Positions 27,229 through 36,113 are shown, numbered from the stretch's first letter. The stretch is 64,000 bases of DNA from Bacillus sp. sid0103 (GCF_019219025.1 NZ_JAHUWN010000014.1:93927-157926); one strand, 5' to 3'. Notes: a model not told the origin generated them from the sequence alone. Made by a program: numbers and translations.

Positions 27229-28089
27229 TTAACCGTTTAAATATGGACTAAGCTTGTCAATTGTTTCTTGTACCTTTGCTGCATTTCTCTTATACATTGA
27301 ACTTGATTTTTCGCAATCTGTCTCAAGCGAAAAGATTTCTAAATCAGCCTGTACTTTTTTAAGTGTTGCCAACAGAAGTGGTCGTTGTGCGGGTGTTGGC
27401 ACCTGAATTTTATCATCATAGAGATCGACGGTGAGCTCTCCATAAGAATCTACTTGTCCTAGAAACACATTATCAAGAGTAACTTCTAGTTTTTCTAACT
27501 CTGTATAGAGCCAGCCTCTGCCTTTACCCGCACATCTTAATGATTCATCTACGATATTCCCATCCATGATGACAGTTTGGGGTTCTTTTTCATTAGGCAT
27601 TTTCATTTGTAAATCTTTTGGTGTAAGGGGCTGGTTTTCTCTTTTTAATAAAGCGCTTAAAGTTCCTCTCGGTTCCAAAACAGCAAATTCTACGTCAGCG
27701 AACTTGAAAATATTCTTCTGCCTGAGAAGAGCTGATAATTCGTCAATTGTATATTTTTCTTTTTTTAAGTTCTCTTCTAATATTTTTCCATCCTTAATAA
27801 CGACGGTACTTTTACCTTCAGCGAAATCACTAAACTTTTTACTTTTTATGGCTATGTAGTTCACTAGATAAGTAACAAATCCAAACACTAATAGTGCCAG
27901 TATTCCATGACCCATGTTACTTTCAAGTCCAGTTACTACTTCTCCGGCAATACTACCGATGGTAATACCGGCCACGTACTCAAAGAAAGAAAGTTCAGAA
28001 ATTTGTTTCTTTCCTAGTACTTTTGTGATTATAAATAAGAGTCCCAAAAGAATTAATGAACGACTTATGATAAAAATCCAGTCTGGCAT
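27229..28089 (-). CDS. DUF421 (YetF-like) membrane protein
   Basis: A 286-residue protein with three N-terminal membrane helices (LILLGLLFIITKVLGKKQIS; FEYVAGITIGSIAGEVVTG; the third near FVTYLVNYIAIKS). A soluble YetF/DUF421 domain follows (STVVIKDGKILEENLKKE; LEPRGTLSALLKREN; VIMDGNIVDESL). Preceded by two DUF1657 genes, it matches the gene neighbourhood that ends the spoVA-2mob operon and its 2duf/yetF genes, which affect spore inner-membrane fluidity and heat resistance. It is expected in the forespore inner membrane. The association with spores is inferred from family and neighbours. Confidence 0.85.
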   Translation of the reverse strand: MPDWIFIISRSLILLGLLFIITKVLGKKQISELSFFEYVAGITIGSIAGEVVTGLESNMGHGILALLVFGFVTYLVNYIAIKSKKFSDFAEGKSTVVIKDGKILEENLKKEKYTIDELSALLRQKNIFKFADVEFAVLEPRGTLSALLKRENQPLTPKDLQMKMPNEKEPQTVIMDGNIVDESLRCAGKGRGWLYTELEKLEVTLDNVFLGQVDSYGELTVDLYDDKIQVPTPAQRPLLLATLKKVQADLEIFSLETDCEKSSSMYKRNAAKVQETIDKLSPYLNG

Positions 28090-28109
28090 TAGTTTCTCAC
28101 CTCAAAGTT

Positions 28110-28316
28110 TTATGAACCCATATATTGGGGTTCATGTCGTTCAAGTTCCAAAACTCGGTATTGAAGATCCTTCTTTACCTCTCCAATTGTTAACGTTGCT
28201 TCATGAAAAATAGCTTGTGCGTCCTTATCGAGTGAATTTAAGGCGAAGGAAGACAATTGTGCTTCGATTCCCTTAATGGTAAAGAGACATTGCTTGACAT
28301 TAGAAGCGATTGTCAC
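28110..28316 (-). CDS. DUF1657 protein, copy 2
   Basis: A 68-residue helical protein: MTIASNVKQCLFTIKGIEAQ..., a standard DUF1657 sequence. It lies 20 bases before the DUF421 gene and is probably co-transcribed with it. About 40 percent similar by eye to the copy at 28390. Sporulation-associated by family context; exact role unknown. Confidence 0.85.
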   Translation of the reverse strand: MTIASNVKQCLFTIKGIEAQLSSFALNSLDKDAQAIFHEATLTIGEVKKDLQYRVLELERHEPQYMGS

Positions 28317-28358
28317 AAATTTTACTTCCTTTCATAAAAAAATCAATAATGAAAAAGG

Positions 28359-28378
28359 GGTTGGCAGAATCGCCAACC
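28359..28378 (-). terminator. Hairpin between the two DUF1657 genes
   Basis: GGTTGGC-GATTCT-GCCAACC on the minus strand, then CCTTTTT. Probably a partial terminator or mRNA 3'-end stabiliser that lowers downstream expression. Confidence 0.65.
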
Positions 28379-28389
28379 TAAAACTGCTT

Positions 28390-28593
28390 TTATTGATTGT
28401 ATTGCGGTTCTTCGCTAATAATTTCTTGAAGTCGTGGCTCAAGGCTATCAAGAACCGATTGTGTTTGTTGTGCGGCTTGTTGATAAAGTTGCTTTGCATT
28501 TTGGTTATCAGTTGCTAATGCAAACGTTTCAAAACTTGCTTGTGCACTTTTTAGTCCTGCTAATGCTTGTTTTACTTGTGTTCCAACAGTCAT
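28390..28593 (-). CDS. DUF1657 protein, copy 1
   Basis: A 67-residue helical protein starting MTVGTQVKQALAGLKSAQAS, a textbook DUF1657 N-terminus. It is the first gene of a minus-strand DUF1657-DUF1657-DUF421 set. Upstream on the minus strand is CATACTA (around 28632-28638), an exact match to a sigma-G -10 box, but without a well-spaced -35. Likely forespore-expressed. Confidence 0.85.
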   Translation of the reverse strand: MTVGTQVKQALAGLKSAQASFETFALATDNQNAKQLYQQAAQQTQSVLDSLEPRLQEIISEEPQYNQ

Positions 28594-28835
28594 AAGATAT
28601 CCTTCTTTCTAGATGTAATTGAAATACAAAAATAGTATGTGGATAAATTCATTGGTTATGTATGCACGAACTAAAATAATTTCACCAACCGTTAGTAGAT
28701 TTTAAATAAGTACCATAATTTTCTGATTGTTGACGAAACCTTTCTTATGTTTTTCACGTCAACTATTTCAAAAACCATATATTTGGAAAAATACTGGGTA
28801 AAGAAGAATATACATGGATTAAGGAGGGAAGAGTA

Positions 28836-29441
28836 TTGCAATTAATAAAGCGGAGAGAGACGTCAGAGCAAAATCATGTAAAAATGGTAGCGTATATCAT
28901 TATATTATTTATCAGTAGTTTGTTTGTCCCGTTTATTGCGGTGGCATCTTATCAAAGCATGTTCTATTTTTCTCGATCTCACTGGTTTTTTTCGACACCT
29001 TTTTCTGCTTATTTCACGTTTATGGGTGGAATGCTATATTTAGCCGTAATGCTTACCATCTATATGATTTTTAGACAGTGCTGGGAAAGTCTTTGGTTTA
29101 AAATGATTATGATTGTCATGCTGCTTGTTAGTATACCTGCTTTTGTACTTAGCTTAACCAATTATTATTATTTGGATAATGATGGGATTCATTATAATAC
29201 ATTAATGAGCCTAAAAGAAAAAGAATATAGGTGGAATAGAATATCAAAAGTACATATTGAATATAGAAACCATCAGGGAACAACCAGTTTTTATCAATAT
29301 ATCTTTGAGATGCCGGATGGCAGTGAAATAAAGATACCAAATAGTGATAAATTGGCTGAGCATAAATGGCGTGTGGAAGATAAAATAAAAGAAAACAAAA
29401 TACAAATAAGTGATAATTTTAAAAATCCTCTCGTGGATTAA
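28836..29441 (+). CDS. Hypothetical membrane protein with three helices
   Basis: A 201-residue protein. Three hydrophobic segments (about 17-42, 60-82, 88-108) are followed by a cytosolic beta-rich tail of about 90 residues (KEYRWNRISKVHIEYRNH, FEMPDGSEIKIPNSDKLAEH). The tail resembles the PH-like domains attached to small Bacillus membrane proteins, but no family is assigned. AAGGAGGGAAG precedes the TTG start at 28836. Single gene. Confidence 0.7.
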   Translation: MQLIKRRETSEQNHVKMVAYIIILFISSLFVPFIAVASYQSMFYFSRSHWFFSTPFSAYFTFMGGMLYLAVMLTIYMIFRQCWESLWFKMIMIVMLLVSIPAFVLSLTNYYYLDNDGIHYNTLMSLKEKEYRWNRISKVHIEYRNHQGTTSFYQYIFEMPDGSEIKIPNSDKLAEHKWRVEDKIKENKIQISDNFKNPLVD

Positions 29442-29442
29442 C

Positions 29443-29481
29443 AAAAAAGTCTTCCTTCTTGCGTTTGAAGGAAGATTTTTT
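29443..29481. terminator. Bidirectional terminator
   Basis: Stem AAGTCTTCCTTC / GAAGGAAGATTT with long T-runs on both strands. Confidence 0.85.
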
Positions 29482-29482
29482 T

Positions 29483-30736
29483 TTATATAAATACATGCTC
29501 CAAAACAAGTGGTTGCAATGCCTTTGTTTGATCCAGAAAAATAAAACTATCGTACCGTTTACCCATGTTCGAAGGGACATAATTACCAAAATGTTCGTAT
29601 TCTGGTCGATAAACTACACCTATTGCACGATGACCAATGATAGTGTTAAATTCATGGCGGTTTTGATCCGTAAATAGTAAATATTTATTAGCAGCACCGG
29701 TCTTATGAAAAAGTGATTCCCAGCTGCCAAATTGAGCAGGGGGTACCTGCATGATTTGAAAGTCTTTTCCCCATTCCGCCGCCGCAATCACCGTGCCTCT
29801 GTAAGTCCCGAACCCAATAATAAAAACATTTTCCGCGCCATTTTGCTCTCTGATTATTTGGCCAACATTGACCATCCCTTCATCCTTCATGTCAGTTGCC
29901 CGAGCATCACCAACATGAGTATTATGTTCCCAGATAATACACTTTGCCTTATCACCATAAAAGTTCATCACGGAATTGAGTGCTTCCACCATGTGATGGT
30001 CACGCACATTCCAGGATTTAGAGTCACTTTTTACCATCGTCCGATAATATTCCTCTGCATTTGCAGTAACAAGGGCGTTCACTTCCATATTTAAGCTGTT
30101 TTCCTGTTCATCATCAAATTTCCATTTGTTTTTTTGGATCGAAGCAAGTAACTTAAGTGCTTCCTTGGTACAGTCTTTAGATAAATATCCTGCAGAAACA
30201 GCATAGGATTCATGACTGCGGTTAAATGGTTCAAAGCATGAAAAAGCTTTTTTGGCTTCCTTAAGGCTTGGTGAATTTGTTCTTTCTAAATAACGAATAA
30301 TTTCATCCATGCTTTCCCAAAGACTATACACATCCAACCCATAAAAACCGACTTTATGGGCACCGTTTTTTTGTTGGTTATAGTCCTTCAACCACTCAAT
30401 TAGATCAATAATCTCATGGTTTGCCCACATCCACGTTGGCCAGCGATTAAAACTTTCAAGAACTCTAGTTATATCCTTACTCGTTGGGTTAAAACCTTTA
30501 ATGTATTGATTGATACTTTGACAAGCGGGCCAATCACCTTCTACTGCAATAAAAGAAAAGCCTTTTTCTTTAATTAATTTCTTGGATAATTCTGCTCGGA
30601 GTGAATAGAATTCGGAGGTCCCATGAGAAGATTCCCCAAGGAGCACAAATTTTGCATCACCAATTGCCTCTATTATTGGGTCGAGATCATCTAGTGTGTC
30701 AAAGTGTTTTGCGAACTTATTAATGGCTTTAAGCAT
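29483..30736 (-). CDS. Erythromycin esterase family protein
   Basis: About 417 residues, covering a full erythromycin-esterase/EreA-like domain: FVLLGESSHGTSEFY (active-site histidine and glutamate), FIAVEGDWPAC, VGFYGLDVYSL and IIWEHNTHVGDARATDM. Members range from macrolide-inactivating Ere enzymes to housekeeping proteins of unknown substrate; chromosomal Bacillus copies are usually the latter, so resistance should not be assumed. ATG 30748 directly abuts the AAAGGA site; ATG 30736, 12 bases downstream, is also imperfect. No linked resistance genes or mobile element. Confidence 0.85.
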   Translation of the reverse strand: MLKAINKFAKHFDTLDDLDPIIEAIGDAKFVLLGESSHGTSEFYSLRAELSKKLIKEKGFSFIAVEGDWPACQSINQYIKGFNPTSKDITRVLESFNRWPTWMWANHEIIDLIEWLKDYNQQKNGAHKVGFYGLDVYSLWESMDEIIRYLERTNSPSLKEAKKAFSCFEPFNRSHESYAVSAGYLSKDCTKEALKLLASIQKNKWKFDDEQENSLNMEVNALVTANAEEYYRTMVKSDSKSWNVRDHHMVEALNSVMNFYGDKAKCIIWEHNTHVGDARATDMKDEGMVNVGQIIREQNGAENVFIIGFGTYRGTVIAAAEWGKDFQIMQVPPAQFGSWESLFHKTGAANKYLLFTDQNRHEFNTIIGHRAIGVVYRPEYEHFGNYVPSNMGKRYDSFIFLDQTKALQPLVLEHVFI

Positions 30737-30896
30737 AAGGGTATGCATTCCTTTCTAAAATCCTAAGTTTTCATAATTTACCCTTTGCTGTATCCACTTA
30801 AATATCCAATAATTCACATATTTGACACAAGTAGTCGGTAAATTCAAAAAACTGCAAGGTATAATATAAGTGTAAAAGATAAAATCAAAGTTAACA

Positions 30897-31164
30897 TCTT
30901 AGGAGGCTCAACCAGACGTGTTCGTTCCGGTTGCGAACGAGTAGTAAGGTTATTCCTAAACAATCATTTGGCAAGTGGAGCGATTGTTACACCTCTAAGG
31001 AAAGGCGAAATCGAAAAACAAAAACCTTTCATAATTGGTAACTATGTATTCCATAGCAAACCTTATCAAAGGAAAAAGTTTTAGATTTATCGGTAGAAAG
31101 TTTTATTGAATGGTTTCCAAAAAGGATGATTGCCAAGAAGCTGAGAAACCAAATGATGGAATAA
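30897..31164 (+). pseudogene. Frameshifted gene remnant, family unknown
   Basis: A reading frame from about 30897 gives protein-like sequence (SGAIVTPLRKGEIEKQ, then IIGNYVFHSKPYQRK) that stops at 31081. Reading on in the next frame after the A5 tract at 31072-31076 gives KVLDLSVESFIEWFPKRMIA and a stop at 31162. One inserted A would join them. The 5' end is also damaged: TTAGGAGG at 30899 leads to GTG 30918, which runs into TAG after eight codons. I do not recognise the family. Confidence 0.45.
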
Positions 31165-31500
31165 AGAGTTTCAATCGGTAATCACCGAAAAATATGTTTC
31201 TTTTAGGAATTTGAATTCCATTAATTCATGTGAATTAATTCCTTCAACGGAACAAACACACATTAGCGGAATGATACATGTCTCTTATTAGTTAGGGTAG
31301 ACTAAAAGGATTGATAATTGATCATGTGGCTGATGACATGGTTGGGTCTCCTGAGGTGTTAATTAGATTTAGGGGTTACTTCATAATTTGAAGTAGCTCC
31401 TTTTTAAATAGCTGGAGGAAATAAAAAGCATTTCATTATAAATAGGGAGGTGAATTCGTTATAATAGATATAGGAAATTATTTTTGAAAGGGGCCAGATA
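31165..31500. other. Intergenic region upstream of yitT paralogue 2
   Basis: Contains a 20-base near-perfect palindrome (ATTAATTCA-TG-TGAATTAAT, 31220-31239), a strong terminator (31372-31405) and the leader of the gene at 31501. No open reading frame with a ribosome site was found, so the terminator may belong to the remnant at 30897 or to an untranslated RNA. Confidence 0.5.
31372..31405 (+). terminator. Terminator without an assigned upstream gene
   Basis: Twelve-bp stem GGGGTTACTTCA / TGAAGTAGCTCC followed by five Ts. Confidence 0.8.
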
Positions 31501-32418
31501 ATGTCAGGAATGCAAGAATTGAATTTAATCGAACAGCAGGAAGCAATTATGGCAAAAATTCAGCATCGAAGGTTAACAAAAAGAAAGATTTTTCAACGCA
31601 TTTTATTAATCACACTAGGTGCCATCTTAATGGCTATAGGACTCGAGATATTTCTTGTACCAAATAATGTCATTGATGGTGGAATCACTGGAATCTCCAT
31701 TATGCTTTCGTACGTAACAGGTTGGAAATTAGGGATGTTCCTCTTTATTCTTAATATACCTTTTTTCTTTATTGGTTATAAACAAATAGGGAAAACCTTC
31801 GCATTATCCACACTTTATGGAATCATTATCCTTTCGATTGGAACAACCTTACTTCATCCAGTTCCAGCATTTACACAAGATATTCTCCTAGCTACGGTAT
31901 TTGGGGGGATAGTGCTTGGTATCGGAGTCGGTTTGGTGATTCGGTATGGTGGTTCATTGGACGGTACCGAAATTTTAGCCATCCTCTTTAATAAAAAGCT
32001 TCCTTTTTCTGTTGGGGAAATAATTATGTTTTTTAACCTCTTTATCCTTGCTTGTGCTGGTTTTGTGTTTACTTGGGACCGTGCGATGTATTCACTTATT
32101 GCCTATTTTGTAGCTTACAAAACGATTGATATTACCATTACAGGGCTTGATGAATCCAAGTCAGTGTGGATCATTAGTGACAATGCCCAACAAATTGGAG
32201 ACGCGATTATGAATCGTCTGGGTCGAGGTGTTACCTATATCAATGGTGAGGGAGCATATTCAGGTGATGATAAAAAAGTCATTTTTTGCGTGATCAATCG
32301 TCTTGAAGAAGCAAAACTAAAGGAAATAGTTACTGAAAATGATGATAGTGCCTTTTTAGCAGTAGCGGATATTGCTGAGGTTCGTGGTGGAAGATTTAAG
32401 AAAAAGGATATCCATTAG
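31501..32418 (+). CDS. YitT family membrane protein (with DUF2179 domain), paralogue 2
   Basis: A 305-residue protein with a 35-residue basic cytosolic extension, five membrane helices and a C-terminal DUF2179 domain (SVWIISDNAQQIGDAIM...GRGVTYINGEGAYSG). The signature loop reads RYGGSLDGTEILAI. AAAGGGGCCAGATA precedes ATG 31501. It resembles B. subtilis YpjC/YqfU-type proteins; transport function has not been shown. The N-terminal extension distinguishes it from the paralogue at 23360. Confidence 0.87.
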   Translation: MSGMQELNLIEQQEAIMAKIQHRRLTKRKIFQRILLITLGAILMAIGLEIFLVPNNVIDGGITGISIMLSYVTGWKLGMFLFILNIPFFFIGYKQIGKTFALSTLYGIIILSIGTTLLHPVPAFTQDILLATVFGGIVLGIGVGLVIRYGGSLDGTEILAILFNKKLPFSVGEIIMFFNLFILACAGFVFTWDRAMYSLIAYFVAYKTIDITITGLDESKSVWIISDNAQQIGDAIMNRLGRGVTYINGEGAYSGDDKKVIFCVINRLEEAKLKEIVTENDDSAFLAVADIAEVRGGRFKKKDIH

Positions 32419-32660
32419 AAGAGATATCTATTTAGAAGCTGGAATATGGTTTCTTTTTTTAGATTAGCAGGAAGAAAAATAATAAGAAAATCCTAATTTT
32501 GTCGTTATGAGGACGAATTTGCGAAAGTTAGTATAAATTGCTTGTAGTATCTTTGTGTTTCATGTCGGTTAATGCAGAAATTACGGAGTGTTTGGTAGAC
32601 CTAATGTCGTACCTTGCGCTTCCCTAGGAAATAAAAATGCAAAATATGAATTATTTCCAA

Positions 32661-32690
32661 AAAAGATGGCAGAACATTCTGCCATCTTTT
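32661..32690. terminator. Bidirectional hairpin terminator
   Basis: Perfect 13-bp stem with ACAT loop and T/A-rich flanks, between yitT paralogue 2 and csgA. Confidence 0.8.
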
Positions 32691-32802
32691 AATAATTATT
32701 GGAAATGAATTAATTTAATGTAGAAATTGAAAAGTTCTCTGAATCCAGCTCTCGCGCATCATCTAGTGTACTTGTCCCTTCGTCCTAAGGTCCTAAGGTA
32801 AG

Positions 32803-32853
32803 TCAACATCGAATGGCCTGAAGCTGAAATCAACAGCTATGTTTAACAGAGCC
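32803..32853. mobile_element. Decayed MITE-like remnant, copy 3
   Basis: AAATCAACAGCTATGTTTAA-CAGAGCC matches the right end of the 46754 element (AAATCAACAGGCAAGTTTAA-CAGAGCC). The left terminus is not recognisable. Confidence 0.6.
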
Positions 32854-32854
32854 C

Positions 32855-33106
32855 CTAAAATAAAAGCTCGAAAACCTCATTCAGCTCATGAGCTCTTTTT
32901 TCGTCTTGCTCCTCTTTTGCATATCTAATTTCATTTGGAAGTATTTTATTTAGAAAATGGATTTCTTTTTGATTTAAATCTCGAACAAAGGACCCTTCGG
33001 AAGTATAGTGCCCTTCCGATAGTTTACGGTAAATATGTCCGCCTACAGAATGATCATCTGTATAATTTGACAATATTTCTCTTAGGTAGCCTAAAGTTTT
33101 ATCCAT
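32855..33106 (-). CDS. csgA: Sigma-G-dependent sporulation protein CsgA
   Basis: An 83-residue acidic helical protein whose ends match Bacillus CsgA: MDKTLGYLREILSNY at the start and IRYAKEEQDEKRAHELNEVF near the end. CsgA is made in the forespore under sigma-G and is listed among small acid-soluble spore proteins, although it is not an alpha/beta-type SASP and its role is unclear. GGAAGGGTG precedes ATG 33106. Confidence 0.9.
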   Translation of the reverse strand: MDKTLGYLREILSNYTDDHSVGGHIYRKLSEGHYTSEGSFVRDLNQKEIHFLNKILPNEIRYAKEEQDEKRAHELNEVFELLF

Positions 33107-33232
33107 TGTTTCACCCTTCCTTTCACCACATATTTTTCAACGAGATTATAATTATATTCGTCATATTGAAACAGAAATATTATGAAAATAAATAAGCCAC
33201 TCATCCTTGTCAGGAGAGAGGCCTCATACTAA

Positions 33233-33946
33233 CTATGGTTTCGAACATGTTATGATTCGATGGCTTAATATATCTTGATACTTTAAGACGAGATTCCCAT
33301 GTTCATTAAAAATTTGAAATAGCTCAGGTTCAAAATTTGCTGAGAAATTAAACTCAGGGGTATTATTTCCATGACTCATGTCCATGTTCTCCACTTTTAT
33401 GACCATGTCTTGGAATCCTGCCTTATTAAATAAATTTCGCCAATCCTCTTCCATCAATAAAGAATCGACTGCATAAAATTTCATAATTTCTGATTCTTCT
33501 CCTTGACTAAGCTTTGAATTTATTGTCATTTCATTTGCAATCAAGCGTCCACCATTTTTTAAGACTCTAAAAAATTCGCTTAATGCAACGGGTTTGTCAA
33601 CAAAAGCTAGGACGGATTCAGACAAAATGAAATCAAACGTATTGTCTTTAAAGGGAAGTTTCTCAACAGATCCTTGAATTAACCTAATCGGTAAGCCCAA
33701 GGATTGAAATCGTCTCTTTGCTTTTTCAATCATGATTGGATTAATTTCCAACCCAACTACCTTTGCAAAATAATGCTGATATAAATATGCCGCTGTTTGA
33801 CCAGTGCCGCAGCCAGCGTCTAAAATTCGTGATTTATTGGAAATATTTTCATTAGCCAGAATGTTTTTTGTTAATGGGATTCCACCGGGATGTGCTCCTC
33901 CAACACCAAATTTGGCCAGAAAGTCAAAATATGTTAAACCTCCCAT
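33233..33946 (-). CDS. Class I SAM-dependent methyltransferase
   Basis: A 237-residue Rossmann methyltransferase. Motif I is SRILDAGCGTGQTAAYL (SAM binding), with the acidic residue of motif II in VVGLEINP, and motif IV/post-I regions LPFKDNTFDFILSESVLAFV and RVLKNGGRLIANE. GAGGTGGTG upstream favours ATG 33946 (start GGLTYFDFLAKFGVGGAHPGG). The acceptor is not evident. It is monocistronic, near csgA. Confidence 0.85.
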   Translation of the reverse strand: MGGLTYFDFLAKFGVGGAHPGGIPLTKNILANENISNKSRILDAGCGTGQTAAYLYQHYFAKVVGLEINPIMIEKAKRRFQSLGLPIRLIQGSVEKLPFKDNTFDFILSESVLAFVDKPVALSEFFRVLKNGGRLIANEMTINSKLSQGEESEIMKFYAVDSLLMEEDWRNLFNKAGFQDMVIKVENMDMSHGNNTPEFNFSANFEPELFQIFNEHGNLVLKYQDILSHRIITCSKP

Positions 33947-34187
33947 AAATAAAAGACACCACCTCATTTATCTTGTAGCATTTTATGTAAAAAAAAGGTG
34001 AGAGGTTCTTTTTATTTAGGTATTCATCACAATAAGTAAAAATTTATATATTATGTAAACTGTTTAACATTCCAGTAAATGACTATCTAAGTTCATCTTT
34101 CTCACTAATATTCTCTGTCATTAAAGAGCAAATTAATGAAATGGAAGGGATGAATCCTTTCCATTTGAATTTGAAGGAGTGCTTTAG

Positions 34188-34454
34188 ATGAAGAAAATAA
34201 AAGTTCAACCGTTTTTCAAAATGTTTTCAAGAAAACGAAAAAGTAGAGGAGCTATGTGGGCATCTCTATTAGGCATTGGGTTAAGTGCTGCTGTTTTTGG
34301 AGTGACAAAGGGAAAACGTAAGGACCTTGCACTTCCTTTTCAAAATGTTGTAAAAAACTTTACACCAAAAACCAATCTTAATCTAATGGATAATGCTGCA
34401 ATTACAGAGTTTTCAGAGGAACTTTTAATGAGTGCTCTAAATAAAAAAAGGTAA
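34188..34454 (+). CDS. Small hypothetical protein with one membrane segment
   Basis: An 88-residue basic protein: a strongly cationic N-terminus (SRKRKSRGAMW), one short hydrophobic stretch (ASLLGIGLSAAVFGV, residues about 25-40) and a soluble tail. It somewhat resembles YrzQ/DUF3918-type Bacillus proteins, but the match is weak. GAAGGAGTG precedes ATG 34188 and a terminator follows. Confidence 0.6.
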   Translation: MKKIKVQPFFKMFSRKRKSRGAMWASLLGIGLSAAVFGVTKGKRKDLALPFQNVVKNFTPKTNLNLMDNAAITEFSEELLMSALNKKR

Positions 34455-34460
34455 AAAAAA

Positions 34461-34488
34461 AGTCCGCAAATTGGTTGCGGACTTTTTA
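34461..34488. terminator. Bidirectional terminator
   Basis: AGTCCGCAA-ATTGG-TTGCGGACT with A/T-runs on both sides. Confidence 0.88.
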
Positions 34489-35373
34489 ATATGGGGGAGA
34501 TGGAACTTTCCGAGGTATGTAATTAATATTTTCGGATGAATAAATTTTTATGATTAACAAATGACCTAAGGTTCTTGCTCTAATTAAAACAGGCTGGTTA
34601 TAGGTATTCTTAAACTCGAAATCGGGACCATACCAACTAACGGTTGCGTCCCTTCCTGGAGGAATATATGGGACCTTTCTTGAATGAGAGAAACGCTCGA
34701 CAATCTTGATGCCGGCATTGTCAACTGCATTATACAAGGTGGAGGAAACTTGGCAAATCCCTCCACCTATGTCTTCTGAAAATTCTCCTCTAACGATGAC
34801 TGGAGCACGTAAATACCCCTTAGCAGCTGTCCTTTTTCCGACCACTCTGTTAAAAGAAAAGGTTTCACCAGGGAAGACAACATGATTGTTTATCGCGTTT
34901 GTAGCCAGTTCAATATTGGTAGATCTTTTTTTATTACGGGGATTAAAAGAGGTAACATACCGGCCGATTCTCATGCTGCGAATATCACCAAGTAATTCAC
35001 TATCCACCTTTGGATAAACCGGTAGGATCGGTAGTTCCATCTTAGCCTTTTTAAAACTAAAAATATAAGTATAGAATTGTTCCGTAAAGGCTTGACGGTG
35101 GATTTGAGATCCTGCTCGTTCCGGGATAATAGCGCCATACTGATCCAAGTTCGCATTTTTCGGTTCAATTGAAAATTTCTTATCTAAGTTGTCCAAAAAT
35201 TGACTGTACTTTTTAGAATTAAGTATTGGCAAGCCTGTTTGGGAAAAGGTAAAATCTTCTCGATTAATAATGGACACAGTTTCACCATCTTTTGTAATAA
35301 TAAGACTGTTATCGGGCGGCGTAGTAATTGGATGTACAATCAAGAAATACCCTAATAAAAATGTAAAAATCAT
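34486..35373 (-). CDS. VanW family protein
   Basis: A 295-residue protein with an N-terminal signal anchor (IFTFLLGYFLIVHPITT). The VanW domain shows RYVTSFNPRNKKRSTNIELA, VVFPGETFSFNRVVG, DIGGGICQVSSTLYNA and HSRKVPYIPPGRDATVSW. Despite the name, VanW proteins are common in Bacillus cell-envelope and spore contexts and do not by themselves confer vancomycin resistance. GAGGAGGGG nine bases upstream fixes ATG 35373, although the frame is open to 35445. Single gene, extracytoplasmic. Confidence 0.87.
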   Translation of the reverse strand: MIFTFLLGYFLIVHPITTPPDNSLIITKDGETVSIINREDFTFSQTGLPILNSKKYSQFLDNLDKKFSIEPKNANLDQYGAIIPERAGSQIHRQAFTEQFYTYIFSFKKAKMELPILPVYPKVDSELLGDIRSMRIGRYVTSFNPRNKKRSTNIELATNAINNHVVFPGETFSFNRVVGKRTAAKGYLRAPVIVRGEFSEDIGGGICQVSSTLYNAVDNAGIKIVERFSHSRKVPYIPPGRDATVSWYGPDFEFKNTYNQPVLIRARTLGHLLIIKIYSSENINYIPRKVPSPPY

Positions 35374-35484
35374 AGTCAGTAACCCCTCCTCACTATAGTA
35401 TTGGTAGATTGATGCTAATTCATGTAAACAGAAATACACAATCAAACATTTTAGAAAATGATATAAATATTTACCAATTTATCC

Positions 35485-35531
35485 TTTACATTAATCAAAC
35501 ATTATAATATTATCATTATTGATAATGATAA
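35485..35531 (+). promoter_or_regulatory. Promoter and palindromic operator of the HTH-hydrolase operon
   Basis: TTTACA (35485-35490), 17 bases, TATTAT (35508-35513). The -10 overlaps a palindrome with 10-base arms TTATCATTAT (35510-35519) and ATAATGATAA (35522-35531) around TG. It may be the autoregulatory site of the downstream HTH protein. The arms also resemble Fur boxes (TGATAATGAT core). Confidence 0.65.
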
Positions 35532-35556
35532 TAAAAAAATAGGAGCAAATTTCAAT

Positions 35557-36102
35557 ATGACAAATGAATCAACAGTGGACGTTATTTTGCATCCCGTTCG
35601 AATGAGAATCATCCAGTATTTAATTAATCAACAACTTACAGCACAGCAATTAAAAGAATTCCTTCCAGATATCCCGCAAGCTTCTTTGTACCGTAACTTA
35701 AAAAAATTAGTTGAAACGAAAGTCATTCATATTGTAGGTGAAATTCCTAACAGAGGAACGATCGAAAAGGTTTATTCAATCCAAAATCCAAATAAGGTAT
35801 CCATTGGGCCTGAAGACTTAAATAAGCTTTCAAGGGATGAACACATGAGCCTGTTTATTAAATTTATGGCCAATTTAATGGGCGAATATGATCGATATTT
35901 AGATCAAGATAGCATTGATCTAGTTGCCGATGGTGTTACATTCAGGCAGGCTTCCATTTATTTAAGTGAAGAGGAGTATACCGAATTTGTTAAAGAGCTT
36001 GCTGCAGTTTATTTAAAAGTAACAAATAACGAACCAAAAAAGGGCAGGAGAAGAAGGACTGTTGCCACAATCATGATTCCTGAAAAAATGAAAGAAAAAT
36101 AG
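35557..36102 (+). CDS. ArsR-like winged-helix transcriptional regulator
   Basis: A 181-residue protein with an N-terminal winged helix: DVILHPVRMRIIQYLINQQL, then LPDIPQASLYRNLKKLVETKVI and the wing NRGTIEKVYSI (residues about 7-75). The C-terminal half is helical and probably senses a ligand or dimerises. AATAGGAGC precedes ATG 35557. Only 11 bases separate it from the hydrolase gene, so the two are co-transcribed. The palindrome over its own promoter suggests autorepression. Confidence 0.82.
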   Translation: MTNESTVDVILHPVRMRIIQYLINQQLTAQQLKEFLPDIPQASLYRNLKKLVETKVIHIVGEIPNRGTIEKVYSIQNPNKVSIGPEDLNKLSRDEHMSLFIKFMANLMGEYDRYLDQDSIDLVADGVTFRQASIYLSEEEYTEFVKELAAVYLKVTNNEPKKGRRRRTVATIMIPEKMKEK

Positions 36103-36113
36103 GGGGTATCGAG

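Larger units (their letters stand above)
32419..32854. other. Intergenic region with a decayed repeat
   Basis: No gene seen. Contains a terminator-like hairpin at 32661-32690 (AAAAGATGGCAGA / TCTGCCATCTTTT) and, at 32803-32853, the right end of the same MITE-like family found at 11585 and 46754. Confidence 0.55.

Noticed and set aside
29483..30736. Macrolide resistance by the erythromycin-esterase-like gene
   Set aside because: The fold is shared with many chromosomal housekeeping proteins and there is no mobile or resistance context; resistance cannot be claimed.
34486..35373. Vancomycin resistance from the VanW-family gene
   Set aside because: No vanHAX or vanRS genes are present; VanW-domain proteins are common in Bacillus.
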